Below are positions 53,605 to 64,000 of a stretch of DNA of 64,000 nt, piece after piece. A program made the translations under genes and the position numbers. Location: assembly GCA_963422465.1 (NCBI GenBank), contig OY730175.1, forward strand, positions 1,922,001-1,986,000. The letters run 5' to 3'. Within the stretch, counting starts at the first letter, position 1. Every line of letters begins with the position of its first letter. The stretch comes from Lichina pygmaea. Its lineage: Eukaryota > Ascomycota > Lichinomycetes > Lichinales > Lichinaceae. Under the pieces are notes generated by a model. That model made no database searches and was not told the origin of the DNA. It was given only the letters and a program-made list of their open reading frames with translations.

Positions 53605-54631
53605 ATGGCGACGACGGATGCCACGGCTGGCGCAAGACATCACGAGGAGCCTGCCCTAAAGCGCCGAAGAATTCACCATCACCGTCTCCACCACACTCAA
53701 GGACTTGGTCCCCGTGACATCTTGCCGGAGCATGACATCCACACTCTCCTTGTCAGATCCATCACGCTCGCCTTCGCCGCTGCTGGCTTCGATGCAGTCG
53801 AGCCCTTGGCACTCGAGCGCTTTCGAGCAGAGGTGGAAGAGTGTGAGTGGGGCAATGCTATCCGACGGTTCGTGCGCTGACTTTTGGCCAGACACCCTTC
53901 GCATGCTCTCTCTCGTGTCCAGGTCGATGCTTTCCTGTCGCCGAACGATCCCGATTCCTCAGGACTTTGCAGCAGTACTAGCCAGGGAAAGCTTGTCTCT
54001 GGACGAGCTAGCCCCGTATCTCAAGCCGTCAATCGCACCTTCGTCCAGTCAGCCGCGGCTGGAGCTCTCTCCGCCCACCAAAGAACAAGATGTGCCGTTA
54101 GCTCAGCTGTTGGGGCCCGAGTTGAGTGGCGAGTCCGAGAGGGACCGGCGGCGTTTCGTACCAGCTCACTTCCCACCTTTCCCCAGCAAGCATACCTACC
54201 GGTTCACTTTCACGTCCACCGAGCGCCGCACCGACCCCCGCCAGGTTCGGGAACTGGCCACCCCCGACAGCCGTCTTGGAGAGGATGCTTTGCGTCGACT
54301 GGTCAGCAGCTCGTGGACCACCCAACCCCGCACCGGCGAGGCTGCCGGAGGAACGAAGAGAAGCCGTCGAGATGAGCTACAGGCGATGTGGCTCGAGACC
54401 ATGGAAAAGGCGGCCGAGCGGGACATGGGTTCCACGGCGCTGGGGGGAAACAAAGACGGTCGCAGTGGTGGGCAAAACGCTTCTGGCGAACAGGATCAGG
54501 GCCATGGGCGTGGCGTGGCTCGGCTGAGGCTTCCTGGTCCGGTGAACTACGAAAGACAATACTGGCGGAAAGACCCTCGGACTGGAAACCAGAGAGGCGC
54601 CTCGGGAGAGCGGCCGCAGCAGCCAGCGTAG
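53605..54631 (+). CDS. TFIID subunit TAF8
   Basis: Exons 53605-53842 and 53892-54631 (49-bp intron with a GTGAGT donor) give 325 residues. The N-terminal histone-fold (bromodomain-associated) domain covers about residues 40-115: 'LLVRSITLAFAAAGFDAVEP', 'EEYTLRMLSLVSRSMLSCRR', 'PIPQDFAAVLA'. The TAF8 C-terminal signature follows in 'FVPAHFPPFPSKHTYRFT' (about 182-199). TAF8 pairs with TAF10 in TFIID. A basic stretch KRRR near residue 20 could be a nuclear signal. The C-terminal region is disordered. It converges with Som1, whose stop lies 180 bp away. Confidence 0.88.
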
Positions 54632-54810
54632 AGGGAGAGCTGGGCTGAGGAGGAACATGCAGATTCGTGGTGGCCTAGCAATACCCTGTGATACCCCTGT
54701 TCATGCGGCTCCGGTTGAACGCAGTCTCGTGATGAAGTAAACCCGCAGCGGAATCGAATAGACGCCAAAGAGGTCCTGAACAGCCGTCTCGGAAACCAAG
54801 TCTCGAAGTA

Positions 54811-55183
54811 CTACGTCGCGGCCTGCTTGGACCGGTACTCCCACTCCGTCGTCTCGACCATCAGGTTATCCGCGCACCTGATATCCGTCAGCGGCCGCAG
54901 TGGCATCATCGTAGTGATCTTGTGTCTAATCCGCTCGGATCGGAGCCGCCGAGACCTACCGACGAAATAGCCGTTCGATAGGCTCGCACAACACCCTGCC
55001 GCCTCTGTTTCTAGCATTCTCTCGGAAAGGCGAGCCATCCTCCACCCGACAGTCGTATTGTACCATCGCCAGCAGCTCGCACTCGTCGAGGTCGATCGGC
55101 ACCTTCCGCCGGCGATGTTTAGCGGTAAGCTGGACACGCTCGGCCAGTTGTGACACCGGAAAGTTTTCGACCGCCGGAGGCAT
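54811..55183 (-). CDS. Mitochondrial export protein Som1
   Basis: Exons 55183-54960 and 54877-54811 give 96 residues. The Som1 family pattern is clear: 'FPVSQLAERVQ', 'HRRRKVPIDLDECELLAMVQ' and 'VLCEPIERLFRRCADNLMVE' followed by 'TTEWE'. The last block is restored across the 82-bp intron. Som1 is required for the inner-membrane peptidase (Imp1/Imp2) in yeast; homologues are typical of Pezizomycotina. The start was taken at the ATG of 'MPPAVENFP'. The XRCC2-like gene starts 167 bp away on the other strand. Confidence 0.85.
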
Positions 55184-55350
55184 TTTCAGATCCGCGAGGC
55201 GCGATGCCTTGACGTCGGAAATGATACCGGCGTGGAAGGGCACCGTCGGTGTGTACTCGTCCTACGTACGGGACAGGGCGGGGTTCTGCCTGAGCGCGGA
55301 TGTAGCCGTATGCTCGGCGTCAGGGTGAATAGACGGCTTTGAGGTTCGAG
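55184..55350. promoter_or_regulatory. Compact divergent promoter between Som1 and XRCC2-like genes
   Basis: 167 bp between head-to-head starts. No specific site was recognised. Confidence 0.5.
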
Positions 55351-56953
55351 ATGATTGCCGAGGACGTAGGCCGGAGCCTCCTCGACGAGATCAAGGAAGA
55401 GCGGCTAGAAAAGGTCTGATGTGTCTCCAGGCAACGGTCTACGAACAAATCGCCTCAGTCTCAGCGCTAACCTGTTTATGACCCAGATATTAAGGGATCT
55501 ATACAGGCTCCAAAGTCCGCAGCGCTGCAGTCGCCTGCGCGTTCAGTGCCTCGATGACGTCCTTGATGCCCTACAATATGGCCCGTCTCGGAATGAGACG
55601 TTCGATCTCCCGCCGTGCGCCTCGAAAACTTCCCCCGCCGGTTGCGGTACGGTGATTGAGGTCACCGGGTCTTCGTGCTCGGGCAAGACCCATCTACTGT
55701 ATATGGTGACCGCCAGGGGTGTGCTGCCTCGCCATCTAGGCTGTCGGGAAGGAACCGTCATCGTCCTGGATACGGATTGTCGGTTCGACGTGGCACGACT
55801 ATATCAAATCATGGTTTATCAAGTCGAGAAAGCACGAAGACGGCCTCATGCGCCACCAGTTCTGGCCGCAGATGCTCAGGACAACATCGACGTCAAGTCT
55901 ACGGTCAATGAGGCGCTGCACCATGTTCATATTTTCCGACCTCAATCCTTGGCCTCATTGATAGCCACGGCTCACTCTCTTTCCCATTATCTGCTTCGGG
56001 CTGATGCATCCGAGCCGGTGTCGGCGGACAGGTCTGCAGACGCAGATGACGCTGATTGTGCAGAGGCACCTCAGCTTTCCTCGGACCGAACCCTCCACGC
56101 AGTCCTCTTTGACGGCGCCAGTGCATTCTATTGGGAAGATCGACTCGAACAGGACAGATCTCTGGTAGGACATGAAGTCCCTCCTGCGACAGCCGCAACC
56201 GTGGCGCAAGCAGCGCCGCTACCATCATTCGCTCGACGGCCCACGACGCGACTCCGTATCTTATCTACCGTTATGCCGTCCCTGAGGAACTTGCAAGAGC
56301 TCTCCCCCTCGACCATTCTGATCTATACCACTTGGAATATCTCGTCCCTCTCTACGGTCTCGAAGACAGCTCTTCAATCGTCCTTGTTCAACTCGAGGAA
56401 TTTGCCGGCTCCCGCACTCTTTCGTATCGAATTAGAGCGGCGGAGATGTCTGTTCCCTCTATCCGATGAATCCGCCATGGATGGCACGGCATGTGACCAC
56501 GACTCTGCAGGTTCAAGAGCGTCGAGGTCGGACAACGGCAAGAATTCCTTGCGTCTTCCTGACCACTCGACTACAACAGGAGGCTCGCCAATAATAGCAG
56601 ACCAATTCCTTCAAGGTGAGACATTGCAACCAGCAAGGGCAGCGGTAGGTGCCCGTTCAAAATCTGGAGTCAACGTTCACGCCCGAGTCAGCTTCCTATC
56701 AGGATCCGCTATGGACGACAGAGAACAGGACCAACCCAGCATACCATTCAGGGATGCAAACCGAGGCATGGATGCCAATCAAGGGGCCGCTGGTGTGTGC
56801 AGTCTTCAGCTAGCCAATAATAGCGCCGACAATCCCACAGACGTGAAAGATGGCAAGCTCAGCCGTCGAGAAGGGGATCTATGGAGCGGAAAAACCACGC
56901 TCCTAGTCGACCCTGATAGTGGCATGCGATTCACCTTTGCGAGCACGCACTGA
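55351..56953 (+). CDS. RecA/RAD51-family recombinase paralogue, XRCC2-like
   Basis: Exons 55351-55413 and 55487-56953 give 509 residues. The Walker A loop is 'EVTGSSCSGKTHLLY' (about residue 95) and the Walker B strand is 'LHAVLFDGASAFYWEDRLEQ' (about 222). The 'SAFYW' motif directly after Walker B is characteristic of XRCC2. The family works in homologous recombination, assisting RAD51 filaments. It is longer than human XRCC2 (280 residues) because of a disordered C-terminal region of about 180 residues. The short first exon starts at ATG 55351 (MIAEDVGRSLLDEIKEERLE) and is inferred from splice sites (AAG|GTCTGA, CCCAG|ATA) and phase. Confidence 0.78.
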
Positions 56954-57538
56954 CACTTCAGAAGTCATCAAACATATGAATACATTTTGTGTTCTCTTGC
57001 CTGTACGGTCTACATACCGTGACTAGGAAGATGTTCCTCGCACCCCTCGTCCACTGGAGACTCTTGATTCTAGAAAGAGATCCACTCATCTTCAGGGATA
57101 TCAGGAGGGAGCCAAGATCTAGAGGGATGGGATAGTCAAGACTTGATGTTGCTAGGTAGTAACACTGTTGGCCGATCTTTCTCTCTTTTCAACAGACTTG
57201 TTGTACACTGAACAACATTGTAGATCTTGCCCACTTGAATATCTCATCATCACTTACTCAATGAAGACTTCACTGCGTAGATGTCAAGATGATGGGCATG
57301 TGCATGACACGTGACTCAACCACGTGATCACATCACGTGACACACCCCTTTTCATATCCTCGCTATCCAAACCGCACCTTGATCGTCGTCTGCTGCCACA
57401 CACTTCATGCTTCCGCTGTAGCCTCCTAGGCTCCAGCCTGCTACAGCACTGTGCCCCATTGTTCAACAGACGGTCACCCTGTGAGCACCTTGCTTGGAGA
57501 TTGTTCAACATGTAGCACTCATAGTTCCAAGCCCGAGG
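56954..57538. other. Intergenic region upstream of the DUF7924-like gene
   Basis: 585 bp, no gene. It contains several CACGTGA motifs (57309-57350), a common E-box-type site for bHLH factors, in the probable promoter of the next gene. Confidence 0.5.
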
Positions 57539-58777
57539 ATGTTAGGATTCCCCTATAAAATCTCGTCAGTCATGTCAAGACTCGGCCTCTTGACATCTCT
57601 CTTCGCAGCTACCGAATGCTTGCCGCCACAGCAAGCACCGGACGTCGACATGGCCAAAGAAATTCTTCGTGACGGGCATTTCGAGAGCTGGGTCAGCAGC
57701 TGGATAGACCGTGTCTCTCCGACACCGTCGGCTGACCCGCTGGACAAAACCGTTACGGCTCCCGAGTTGCCCGAGGTGGTCCGGAAGTGGGACATTCATG
57801 GAATCAGCCTGAGCGGCGAGAACAGCGAGGGCGATGAGGGCGCCGAGAGGCCTAGCGCGCCAACTCCCATGTTTCGTCGAAGGCAGCAACCCAACTGGCT
57901 CTGCATAGACTCGCTGGGGGTCCATATTCCGCCGGATGTCCAAGCGGTGGTCGACATGCACTTTAAGAAGTCGCGCAGCTCGCTGACGTTCGGACCGGAG
58001 AACATCAACAAACCCGTCCGACACATGGAGCTCGGGCACATCGCCGAGCCAGCCCTCTCAGGTATGTTGATCGCATCGTTCTCTCCCGGCCGCGAGGTCG
58101 CGTGCGGCGGGGGTAATTCCTGGACCAGGCAGGCGATGCCTCGAAACCCCAACGACTCCGGCCCGGTTGCACCGCCCAAGGCAAGCCGCCTCTTCGGCTT
58201 CCCGACATCGGTTGGGTCATCATGGTCCCTCGACGAGCTCGAGATCGCCGACCATCCTGCCATGAGGCCATACTCTCAGCCGACCAGCGAAGCCCTGTTC
58301 CCTAGCTACCTGAGAGAGATCAAATCGGAGGCTCGAGGCGGCAGCATACACGCAGCCGAAGGCGATTTGGCCAGCGCCGGTGCCCACCGGGTCAACTCGT
58401 GGTTGTGGGTGCTCGACCAGCTAGAACCGACGCGGAAGCGGTCGGCTGCCGATGCCATTATTTTCTCGGACGCGGTCACGCAACGGGAACTCGTGGCTTA
58501 CGTGCACTACTTCAACCCCAAGGACGGTCTCTTCTACATGTCCTGCATCGACCAGTTCCACTTCCGCAAGGACATGCTGGGCTGTCAGGACCACGTAAAC
58601 AACGCGATGGACTGGCTGTTGGACGTGCAGCAACCGATGATCAGGGGCGCCCTGCGAAGGCTGCAGCCGGTCGCAAAGTCTTGGAGCACTAAGCGCACCG
58701 CCAACCTCGTTTTCGACCTGGATGACGAGGACAGCACGGACGGCCAGAGAGAGCGGAAGATCAGGCGGTTGGAGTAG
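57539..58777 (+). CDS. DUF7924-like fungal protein, possible PD-(D/E)XK fold
   Basis: An uninterrupted frame of 412 residues from ATG 57539; a second ATG at 57572 is also possible. The C-terminal 160 residues resemble the fungal DUF7924 domain: 'FPSYLREIKSEARGGSIHAA', then an Ala-rich helix 'GAHRVNSWLWVL', then 'VTQRELVAYVHYFNPKDGLF' and 'YMSCIDQFHF'. The E-x-K of 'EIKSE' followed by a helix is the kind of core seen in PD-(D/E)XK nuclease-like folds, so an ancestral nuclease fold is possible; activity cannot be claimed. A basic C-terminus (RERKIRRLE) follows. TATAAAA at 57553 lies between the two possible starts, which would favour a start further downstream if it is a real TATA box. Confidence 0.6.
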   Translation: MLGFPYKISSVMSRLGLLTSLFAATECLPPQQAPDVDMAKEILRDGHFESWVSSWIDRVSPTPSADPLDKTVTAPELPEVVRKWDIHGISLSGENSEGDEGAERPSAPTPMFRRRQQPNWLCIDSLGVHIPPDVQAVVDMHFKKSRSSLTFGPENINKPVRHMELGHIAEPALSGMLIASFSPGREVACGGGNSWTRQAMPRNPNDSGPVAPPKASRLFGFPTSVGSSWSLDELEIADHPAMRPYSQPTSEALFPSYLREIKSEARGGSIHAAEGDLASAGAHRVNSWLWVLDQLEPTRKRSAADAIIFSDAVTQRELVAYVHYFNPKDGLFYMSCIDQFHFRKDMLGCQDHVNNAMDWLLDVQQPMIRGALRRLQPVAKSWSTKRTANLVFDLDDEDSTDGQRERKIRRLE

Positions 58778-60278
58778 AGCGTGCATCCTGTGCCGGTGAC
58801 TTCAACAGACTAGCACGATCAGCAGAGCGACGAAGTTGGGCCTTTTTCTGCATCGGGAATCACACTTGTGGGAGCAAGACAAGACACGAGGTTACGTGTC
58901 CGGGTCAGCATAGCATAGCATAGGGTAGTCAGGCGAGCACAATCAACAGGCATCATCAATCGAGGAACTCATTCCAGACCTCCCAGTAGCACGTATGTAG
59001 CATTCTTTCTCTCCCTCCAAACACCGTTTCAAGCATCCTTTGCGGATACCGTAGAGCTCGACCCTGTACCTATTACAGTATACCGGTACTGGCACTAGCA
59101 ATCAATCAAGGAAGCAATGAACGAACAAGTTCTTCATCTCGTGCTTGACAGCCGTCTACTTGTACTGTACTGTACGTACGAGTACTATACGTTGCATGGA
59201 GAAGTCTACTCGTACGCACAGCATTCAGCGCTGTATCCCTGTTCCTTTGTACTCCGTACAGTACCATACGGTACCTGTGATACTGGGAGTACGTATGTAC
59301 CGGTATCTGTCATCGTACCAGTACCGGTACTGCTTTACCCAAACCATCATTCTCATGCATCTTTACTTCTGTGTGGCAAGAGCCCTGTCTCAACACTGGC
59401 GCAGTTACCGGTACGTATGTAAGTGGCAGTGGTGAGTACGGTACGGTACGGTACATACGTACGTAAGTACTGTAAGGACCCACGGCTGGGGGACCTCAGG
59501 ACGCACGTCTCCTGGCATGCCCTAGATGGTCGTACCCTCGTACCGTCGCAGCCTAGATAGTACGTACCAGTACGGTAACTTTGTACGCCATGTCTTGTAC
59601 TCCGTACGGTACGGTAGGTACGGTACGGTAGGTACGGCACATAGTGCGCTTGACCAATCCTACTTATAATCATAGAGAAGACTTCGGTCTCCTGGCATGC
59701 CACTGGCATGCTTTGGCTGTGCTAGCTACCGTACTGTACGGAACGTACTGTACTCCGTACAGTAGCTCCTTGACCTATTCAACGACAGCTCTTTGATCAA
59801 TCGTTACATACCGTAATACGGTACGGTACCGTACCGTACGTACCACTCACTTCCACTCACACACACGCCACTCCTCGATCCATTCACGTGCTTTGAGTCA
59901 GCTTGCACAGCACCACAACAGCTCACACTACAACCCACAACTGCACAGCTCCCTTCCTGGGACGGAACTTGGTATTGTAGGTGCCTGATACCTTGTGCCT
60001 GATACTGTAATACGTACCGTACCTGGTGCCTGGTACCTGGTGCCTTATACCCGGTGCCTGATACCTGATGCCTGATACCTGGTGCCTTACACCCAGTGCG
60101 CCATGCGTGGAGCATCACCAGGCTCCATCATACAGTACAGTACGATGGTGGAGTCTTGGTACGAGGGCACGGAGGGGCACCCTACTACTGTACGTACGGT
60201 ACGTTCTATGTACTTCTGTGCTGGTACAAAGGGTACAGAGGATGTAGTCACTGGCTCCAAGAATGTAGTTACTCTGGC

Positions 60279-60345
<67 letters not shown>

Positions 60346-60896
60346 AGGACGAGCGGGAGCAGGAGCGAAGGGAGGAGGGCTGATGATTATGTATGATAGA
60401 AGGATATATGGTTAGATGCCGACGTTGCTCGGCCGGGTGTGTGCACAGGTACTGAAGTCGAGCTGCCGAAGAAGAGCTACTGGAGGTGAATAGGTTCATT
60501 GAAGTAGAATGCTGTTTGGCTCTTTGCACGGGAGACGGGAGACGGACACAGGACACAGGAGACGGTACAAAGGAGACGGGAGATGGAAGACAAAAGACGG
60601 AGACTGGAGTAGAGAAGCGAATGACTGAGAACACAGAACAAAGAGAGCAAAGAGACGGATGCGAACGCACAGATGTGAGCAGGAAAGAGAAGCAGGAGGA
60701 AGGGCGACAAGGATCAAGACACCAAAACGAAGATGCCGCTCGTCTTTTTATTCTTCTTCTCGTGAAACCATCGACGTGACTCCATTATCCCCCTCGTCCT
60801 TCCTGGCTCTTCCTTCTCCGAGGACAGAGCCCGGTTCCTGGTGTTTCGCCTCGCTTATGCCATCGTCACCTCCGGCCTTGCTGATAACATGCCCGT
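58778..60896. other. 2.1-kb intergenic region, GTAC island and tandem repeats
   Basis: From 59140 to 59850 the DNA is dominated by GTAC, TACGGTAC and TACTCCGTAC motifs. From 59980 to 60092 CTGATACCTGGTGC-type units repeat. An AG dinucleotide run lies at 60282-60336, and GGAGACGG-type repeats at 60528-60610. All open frames here come from these repeats. Confidence 0.65.
60282..60336. repeat. AG dinucleotide microsatellite
   Basis: About 27 AG units in a row, followed by a G run. Confidence 0.95.
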
Positions 60897-62090
60897 TCAA
60901 CCCTGCTGCCGTCTCCTCTTGCCGACCTGTGCCGTGAAGCCGGTCTTGATGGCGGCCACGCTGCGTCGGCTGCCGCACGAGTTGCACGTGACAAAGTACA
61001 GCCGGTTCTCGCCCTTGTTCAACTCCGTGTCCGGAGAGCGGCAGGTTTTGCAGGTGACGTATTCCACTGCGGTGGCGTGTGTCAGCTGACGAGAAGGAAG
61101 GTATGGCAGGGCGGAGCAGCTGCGGAGTGACGAGGCAAGGCCGTCGAACCGAGAGGCTTACTGATGTATCTTCGGAGCACATTCTCAATCTGTTTCTGCT
61201 GGAAGCGGCCACGGATGACGAGGCGCTTGTTGCCGTCGACGCTCCCGCTCGTGCCCAGCTCGGCGAAGAGGAACTGCGTCACATGCTCGTCGCTCCGCTT
61301 CATGCGTTTGCAGATCTCCGAGATGTTGGCGAAGATGGTCTTCTTGTTGCCTTCCCGGAGACACTGCGGCGGCGGGATCTTGTAGCTCTTCGACCCGCTC
61401 GACGCCAGATCCGGGTGGTGCGAGTGCAGCAGCGCGTAGAAGCGACTCAGCAGCAGGTTGTACTTGATCGGCGCCGTCGACTCGTGCGCCCACACGCCCG
61501 TCCCCTTTGCCATGTCGCCGTCCTGCCCCGTCGCCGGATCCGCCTCGGCCGTGGGCTCGGCATCTGGGTCGTCTTTCGCCGCGACGCCGGCCTCGGCGAG
61601 CTTGGCCTCAAAGTCGCCGTCGTCGTCTACCTTCACCGTCGTCTTCTTCTTCTTTTTCTTCTTCAGCACCGACGGGTCGAACTCGCCGTCCGCCGCAGGT
61701 GCGTCTGCGCCGTCGTCGTTGTCCTCGTCCTTGGCTTTCTTGGATTTCTTCTTCTTGGTCAGGCCTTTGAACATCTCGGTAACGTCGTCGACATCCTTGT
61801 CAGCCGCTGGCTCTGCGAGGGTTCCAAGGAGGTCAGCAAGGTCCCGAAGCCCAGGAGATTGTGTTCCAGCTTGCTGCCGACCTCCTGAATGTGCGGCTTT
61901 ATTGCCGACACCATTGCTCTGATCGACAGTGCCGTTCGCACGCACGACTTCGGCATCATCGACGAACGAGACCGACTTGCGGGGCTTCCTTTCCACCACT
62001 GCTCCGTTCTGCAGGGGGAGATGGGTCAGTGGTCTTGATCCCAGGAGCAACACAGCACAGCGGGCCCAGCGAACTTGCCTCTTCCGCCAT
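60897..62090 (-). CDS. Translation initiation factor eIF2 beta subunit
   Basis: Exons 62090-62079, 62008-61162 and 61066-60897 give 342 residues. The N-terminal half has Lys blocks ([20 protein letters not shown]) that bind eIF5 and eIF2B-epsilon in the family. The core reads '[20 protein letters not shown]', '[20 protein letters not shown]', '[20 protein letters not shown]', '[20 protein letters not shown]'. The C4 zinc ribbon (CKTC ... CNSC) lies in exon 3. eIF2 delivers initiator Met-tRNA to the 40S subunit. The first intron appears to be GC-AG: the 12-nt first exon ends GAG|GCAAGT, a perfect GC donor, and no GT alternative restores the frame. It is divergent from the Mim2-like gene. Confidence 0.93.
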
Positions 62091-62555
62091 GATGGAGTGC
62101 TTCGACAGTCAGTATAGGTGCAGAGTCCAGTGTCTTCAGCGTATAAGGATGTCAGGGTGAACGTGCTGTTCGGTGACTCGGAGTGGCGCTTGAATCAGAC
62201 AAAGCGCGACAAATATTTTCTGTTGCTGACACATGAAGGGTGGCAGTTCAGCTTCGTACGACTTCTGACATGCATTGCCTGCTCGGCATGTTTGCCGTCT
62301 GACCTGCGAACCGATACCAATAGTCTTGACAGGCGCGTCAAGGCAGCAGTCCTGACTAATCAGCATCCAAGGGAGCGTCCCGAACCGACATCGCGGACTC
62401 GCAGAGCCGCTTTCAAGGTGGCACCGGTCCTCGGCTGCGCTCCAGACAATGGGATTGTGCCGGCCCTACCCTTCGATGCCTGATGCAATATCGCACGAGT
62501 AAAGCTCAAAAGCGCTACGGTACCTACCGGAGGAATCCAGCCCCGACGAGTCGCC
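62091..62555. promoter_or_regulatory. Divergent promoter between eIF2-beta and the Mim2-like gene
   Basis: 465 bp with no recognisable coding sequence and no clear motif. Confidence 0.5.
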
Positions 62556-63164
62556 ATGTCGGAGTTTGACGACGGCGAAAGCACGAGCGAGAGTGCGGCA
62601 TTCTCGACGCCGTCGGCCTCGTCCGCGGACATCTCTACGACGGGATCCATGTCCATCATCTCGTCCGGGTCCGGTCCAGCCGCCGACACCGGCAGCCCTG
62701 CCGAGGTCACCTCTCTTGCGGATGAACATCTCGACGAGGAGGAGTCGGACGTCCCAGATTCGCTCCCCAGCTCGTCCGACACCGACTCGGACTTTGACGA
62801 CGACGACGGCGCGTCGGATGCCGAGCGGGAATGGAAGGAGAGCCTGCAGCAGCTGCAGCTCATGTTGAGCATGGTCATCGTGCCGTACATGGGGAGGTAC
62901 TTTGGGAGGAAGTGCGCGTACTGGGGTGAGTCACCTTCCTACGACAGGCCCGCGGCATCGACCTGGAGTCCACGGCCCTCCGTCGCCCGTACGTCTCTCG
63001 CGCGAAGACCTTGGGACACGCCGCTGACCGTCGTTCCCTTTTGGGCGTCTTGTAAGGCAGGCTGGAAGCGGTGGATGGAATGGAGATATCCCGTCGAGGT
63101 GGTGGTGACGAGCAGGCTAGCTTTCGAAGGCGCCGGCGCCGTCGCAGCGGCAGCAGCATTATGA
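62556..63164 (+). CDS. Mim2-like mitochondrial outer-membrane protein
   Basis: Exons 62556-62925 and 63061-63164 give 157 residues. The N-terminal 85 residues are Ser/Asp/Glu-rich and disordered. The conserved part is 'EWKESLQQLQLMLSMVIVPY', then 'FGRKCAYWGWKRWMEWRYPV', with one membrane helix and an aromatic-basic end; the intron falls inside 'YWGW'. This layout (acidic cytosolic arm, one helix, short C-terminus ending in an Ala run) fits fungal Mim2, which works with Mim1 to insert outer-membrane proteins. The family call rests on memory of the pattern and is less certain than the gene structure. Confidence 0.65.
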   Translation: MSEFDDGESTSESAAFSTPSASSADISTTGSMSIISSGSGPAADTGSPAEVTSLADEHLDEEESDVPDSLPSSSDTDSDFDDDDGASDAEREWKESLQQLQLMLSMVIVPYMGRYFGRKCAYWGESPSYDRPAASTWSPRPSVARTSLARRPWDTPLTVVPFWASCKAGWKRWMEWRYPVEVVVTSRLAFEGAGAVAAAAAL

Positions 63165-64000
63165 AACCAAAGCTTCGTGGCAGCCATGCTTCTCTGTGCG
63201 GTATCCGCCTTGTCACGAGCGCCACCGTAGAAAGGTTCCACACAGGCCGATACTCCGTCTCTCCTACGATGCCCAATCCTCAGAGCCCCCCATTTCTCAT
63301 CCCATCTCCTCCAGACCTACTCCGTTCACTCCGCGGGAACCCCCGTGGACCTTCGTTGCCCTCCACGTGAGCTGGGCATCGAAGGTCGTCGTACATACAT
63401 ACTTGGATCGATGGTGGTCCGCGCCGTCTGCCGCCGACGCGGTTGTATCTTGGGGGGAGGGGGGGTTCCAGTCTCGGCAGCGAGGGCAGCGACACACGGG
63501 GGTCCCAATCGAAAAGCAAAGCAACAAGGAGCGTATTGGTAAGTACGACGATATGGACGGAGTAACGTCCACGCCGCCGATCACTCATCCCCTCGTAGTA
63601 TAGCGAATCTAAGAGGGACCGGTTGGCGAGGGAAGGGGGCCTATGGAGGATGACGGGATGCTTCGTACTTGTCTTGCTGGTCGTCTTGATGGTCGCTGTG
63701 GCGGTGGTGGTGGTTGGAGGAAGCTGAAGTCGAGAATTGACGAAATCTGCATGTGATCAGGCGAGACTTTCCATCGTCCTTGCTGGCTGAAGACATGACA
63801 TGATATGATATCGTAGGTACATGCTTGATCGTCACGTAGATGAAGATCATCGAGTATGAAACAGACGGAGAGACAGTCACATCGACCGTGTTGGAAAAAA
63901 ATAACACTTGCGATGGGTCCCCAATCATCAAAGACGAGCATGTCGAGTATGTGAGCCACGAACGCCAGCTAACACGACAGTCCGCTCGTCGGGACAAGCG
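63165..64000. other. Right-end intergenic region, no gene recognised
   Basis: Short open frames on both strands show no family features and lack plausible splice patterns. A gene could begin beyond the right edge. Confidence 0.5.

Noticed and set aside
57553-57559. TATAAAA as a definite TATA box
   Set aside because: It lies inside the longest open frame and only 19 bp before the next ATG; reported only as a caution on the start.
60528-60780. Small Arg/Glu-rich protein
   Set aside because: Frame arises from GGAGAC-type tandem repeats.

Overview
The window comes from a filamentous ascomycete (Pezizomycotina). Coding regions are GC-rich. They are cut by about 49 introns that can be placed from reading frame and protein families, mostly 49-220 bp. 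Several genes are typical of this group: a Som1 homologue, a CnjB-type zinc-knuckle protein, an isochorismatase-AlkB fusion, DUF427 and C2HC5 proteins. Intergenic DNA is rich in GTAC/TACTCCGTAC-type motifs, microsatellites and long poly-G or poly-C tracts. I cannot name the genus.

Layout. 1-11.1 kb is a transposon graveyard. It holds the 3' part of a broken Ty3/gypsy chromovirus with its LTR, pogo/Fot1-like DNA transposon relics, 5'-truncated LINEs of two families (A and B) with readable target-site duplications, and a tRNA-headed SINE whose tail matches LINE family B. One host gene, a caspase-like C14 protein, lies among them. 12.1-20.4 kb is host DNA: Rab escort protein (minus), a PPIL1-type cyclophilin (minus), a serine/homoserine O-acetyltransferase (plus) and a signal peptide peptidase (plus). 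22-33.9 kb holds a dehydrogenase relic, a C2HC5 zinc-finger protein, an SH3 protein, a short-chain dehydrogenase, a 14-exon CnjB-like zinc-knuckle gene and a DUF427 gene. 35-42.5 kb holds a single-pass membrane protein, TFB5 of TFIIH, a dienoyl-CoA isomerase and a 1075-residue isochorismatase-AlkB fusion. 43-45.6 kb is a second transposon patch: a mariner-like MITE, a deleted Tc1/mariner copy and a LINE-B fragment. 45.8-63.2 kb is dense housekeeping DNA: an SRAP/HMCES protein, an Mgr3-like TPR protein, RACK1 with a probable intronic C/D snoRNA, TAF8, Som1, an XRCC2-like recombinase paralogue, a DUF7924-like protein, eIF2-beta and a Mim2-like protein.

The host genes do not form one pathway. 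They cover transcription (TFB5, TAF8), translation (RACK1, eIF2-beta), DNA repair (SRAP, XRCC2-like, AlkB-like), mitochondrial biogenesis (Som1, Mgr3-like, Mim2-like), membrane traffic and proteolysis (REP, SPP) and sulfur amino-acid metabolism (Cys2-like). Many sit in divergent pairs with short shared promoters. The points most worth a second look are the LINE/SINE partnership with a twice-used target site, the repeated intron position inside CnjB zinc knuckles with two near-identical introns, three GC-AG introns, a U24-like snoRNA in the RACK1 intron, and the Ser-for-Cys change in the isochorismatase domain fused to AlkB. No sign of an entirely new multi-gene system was found.
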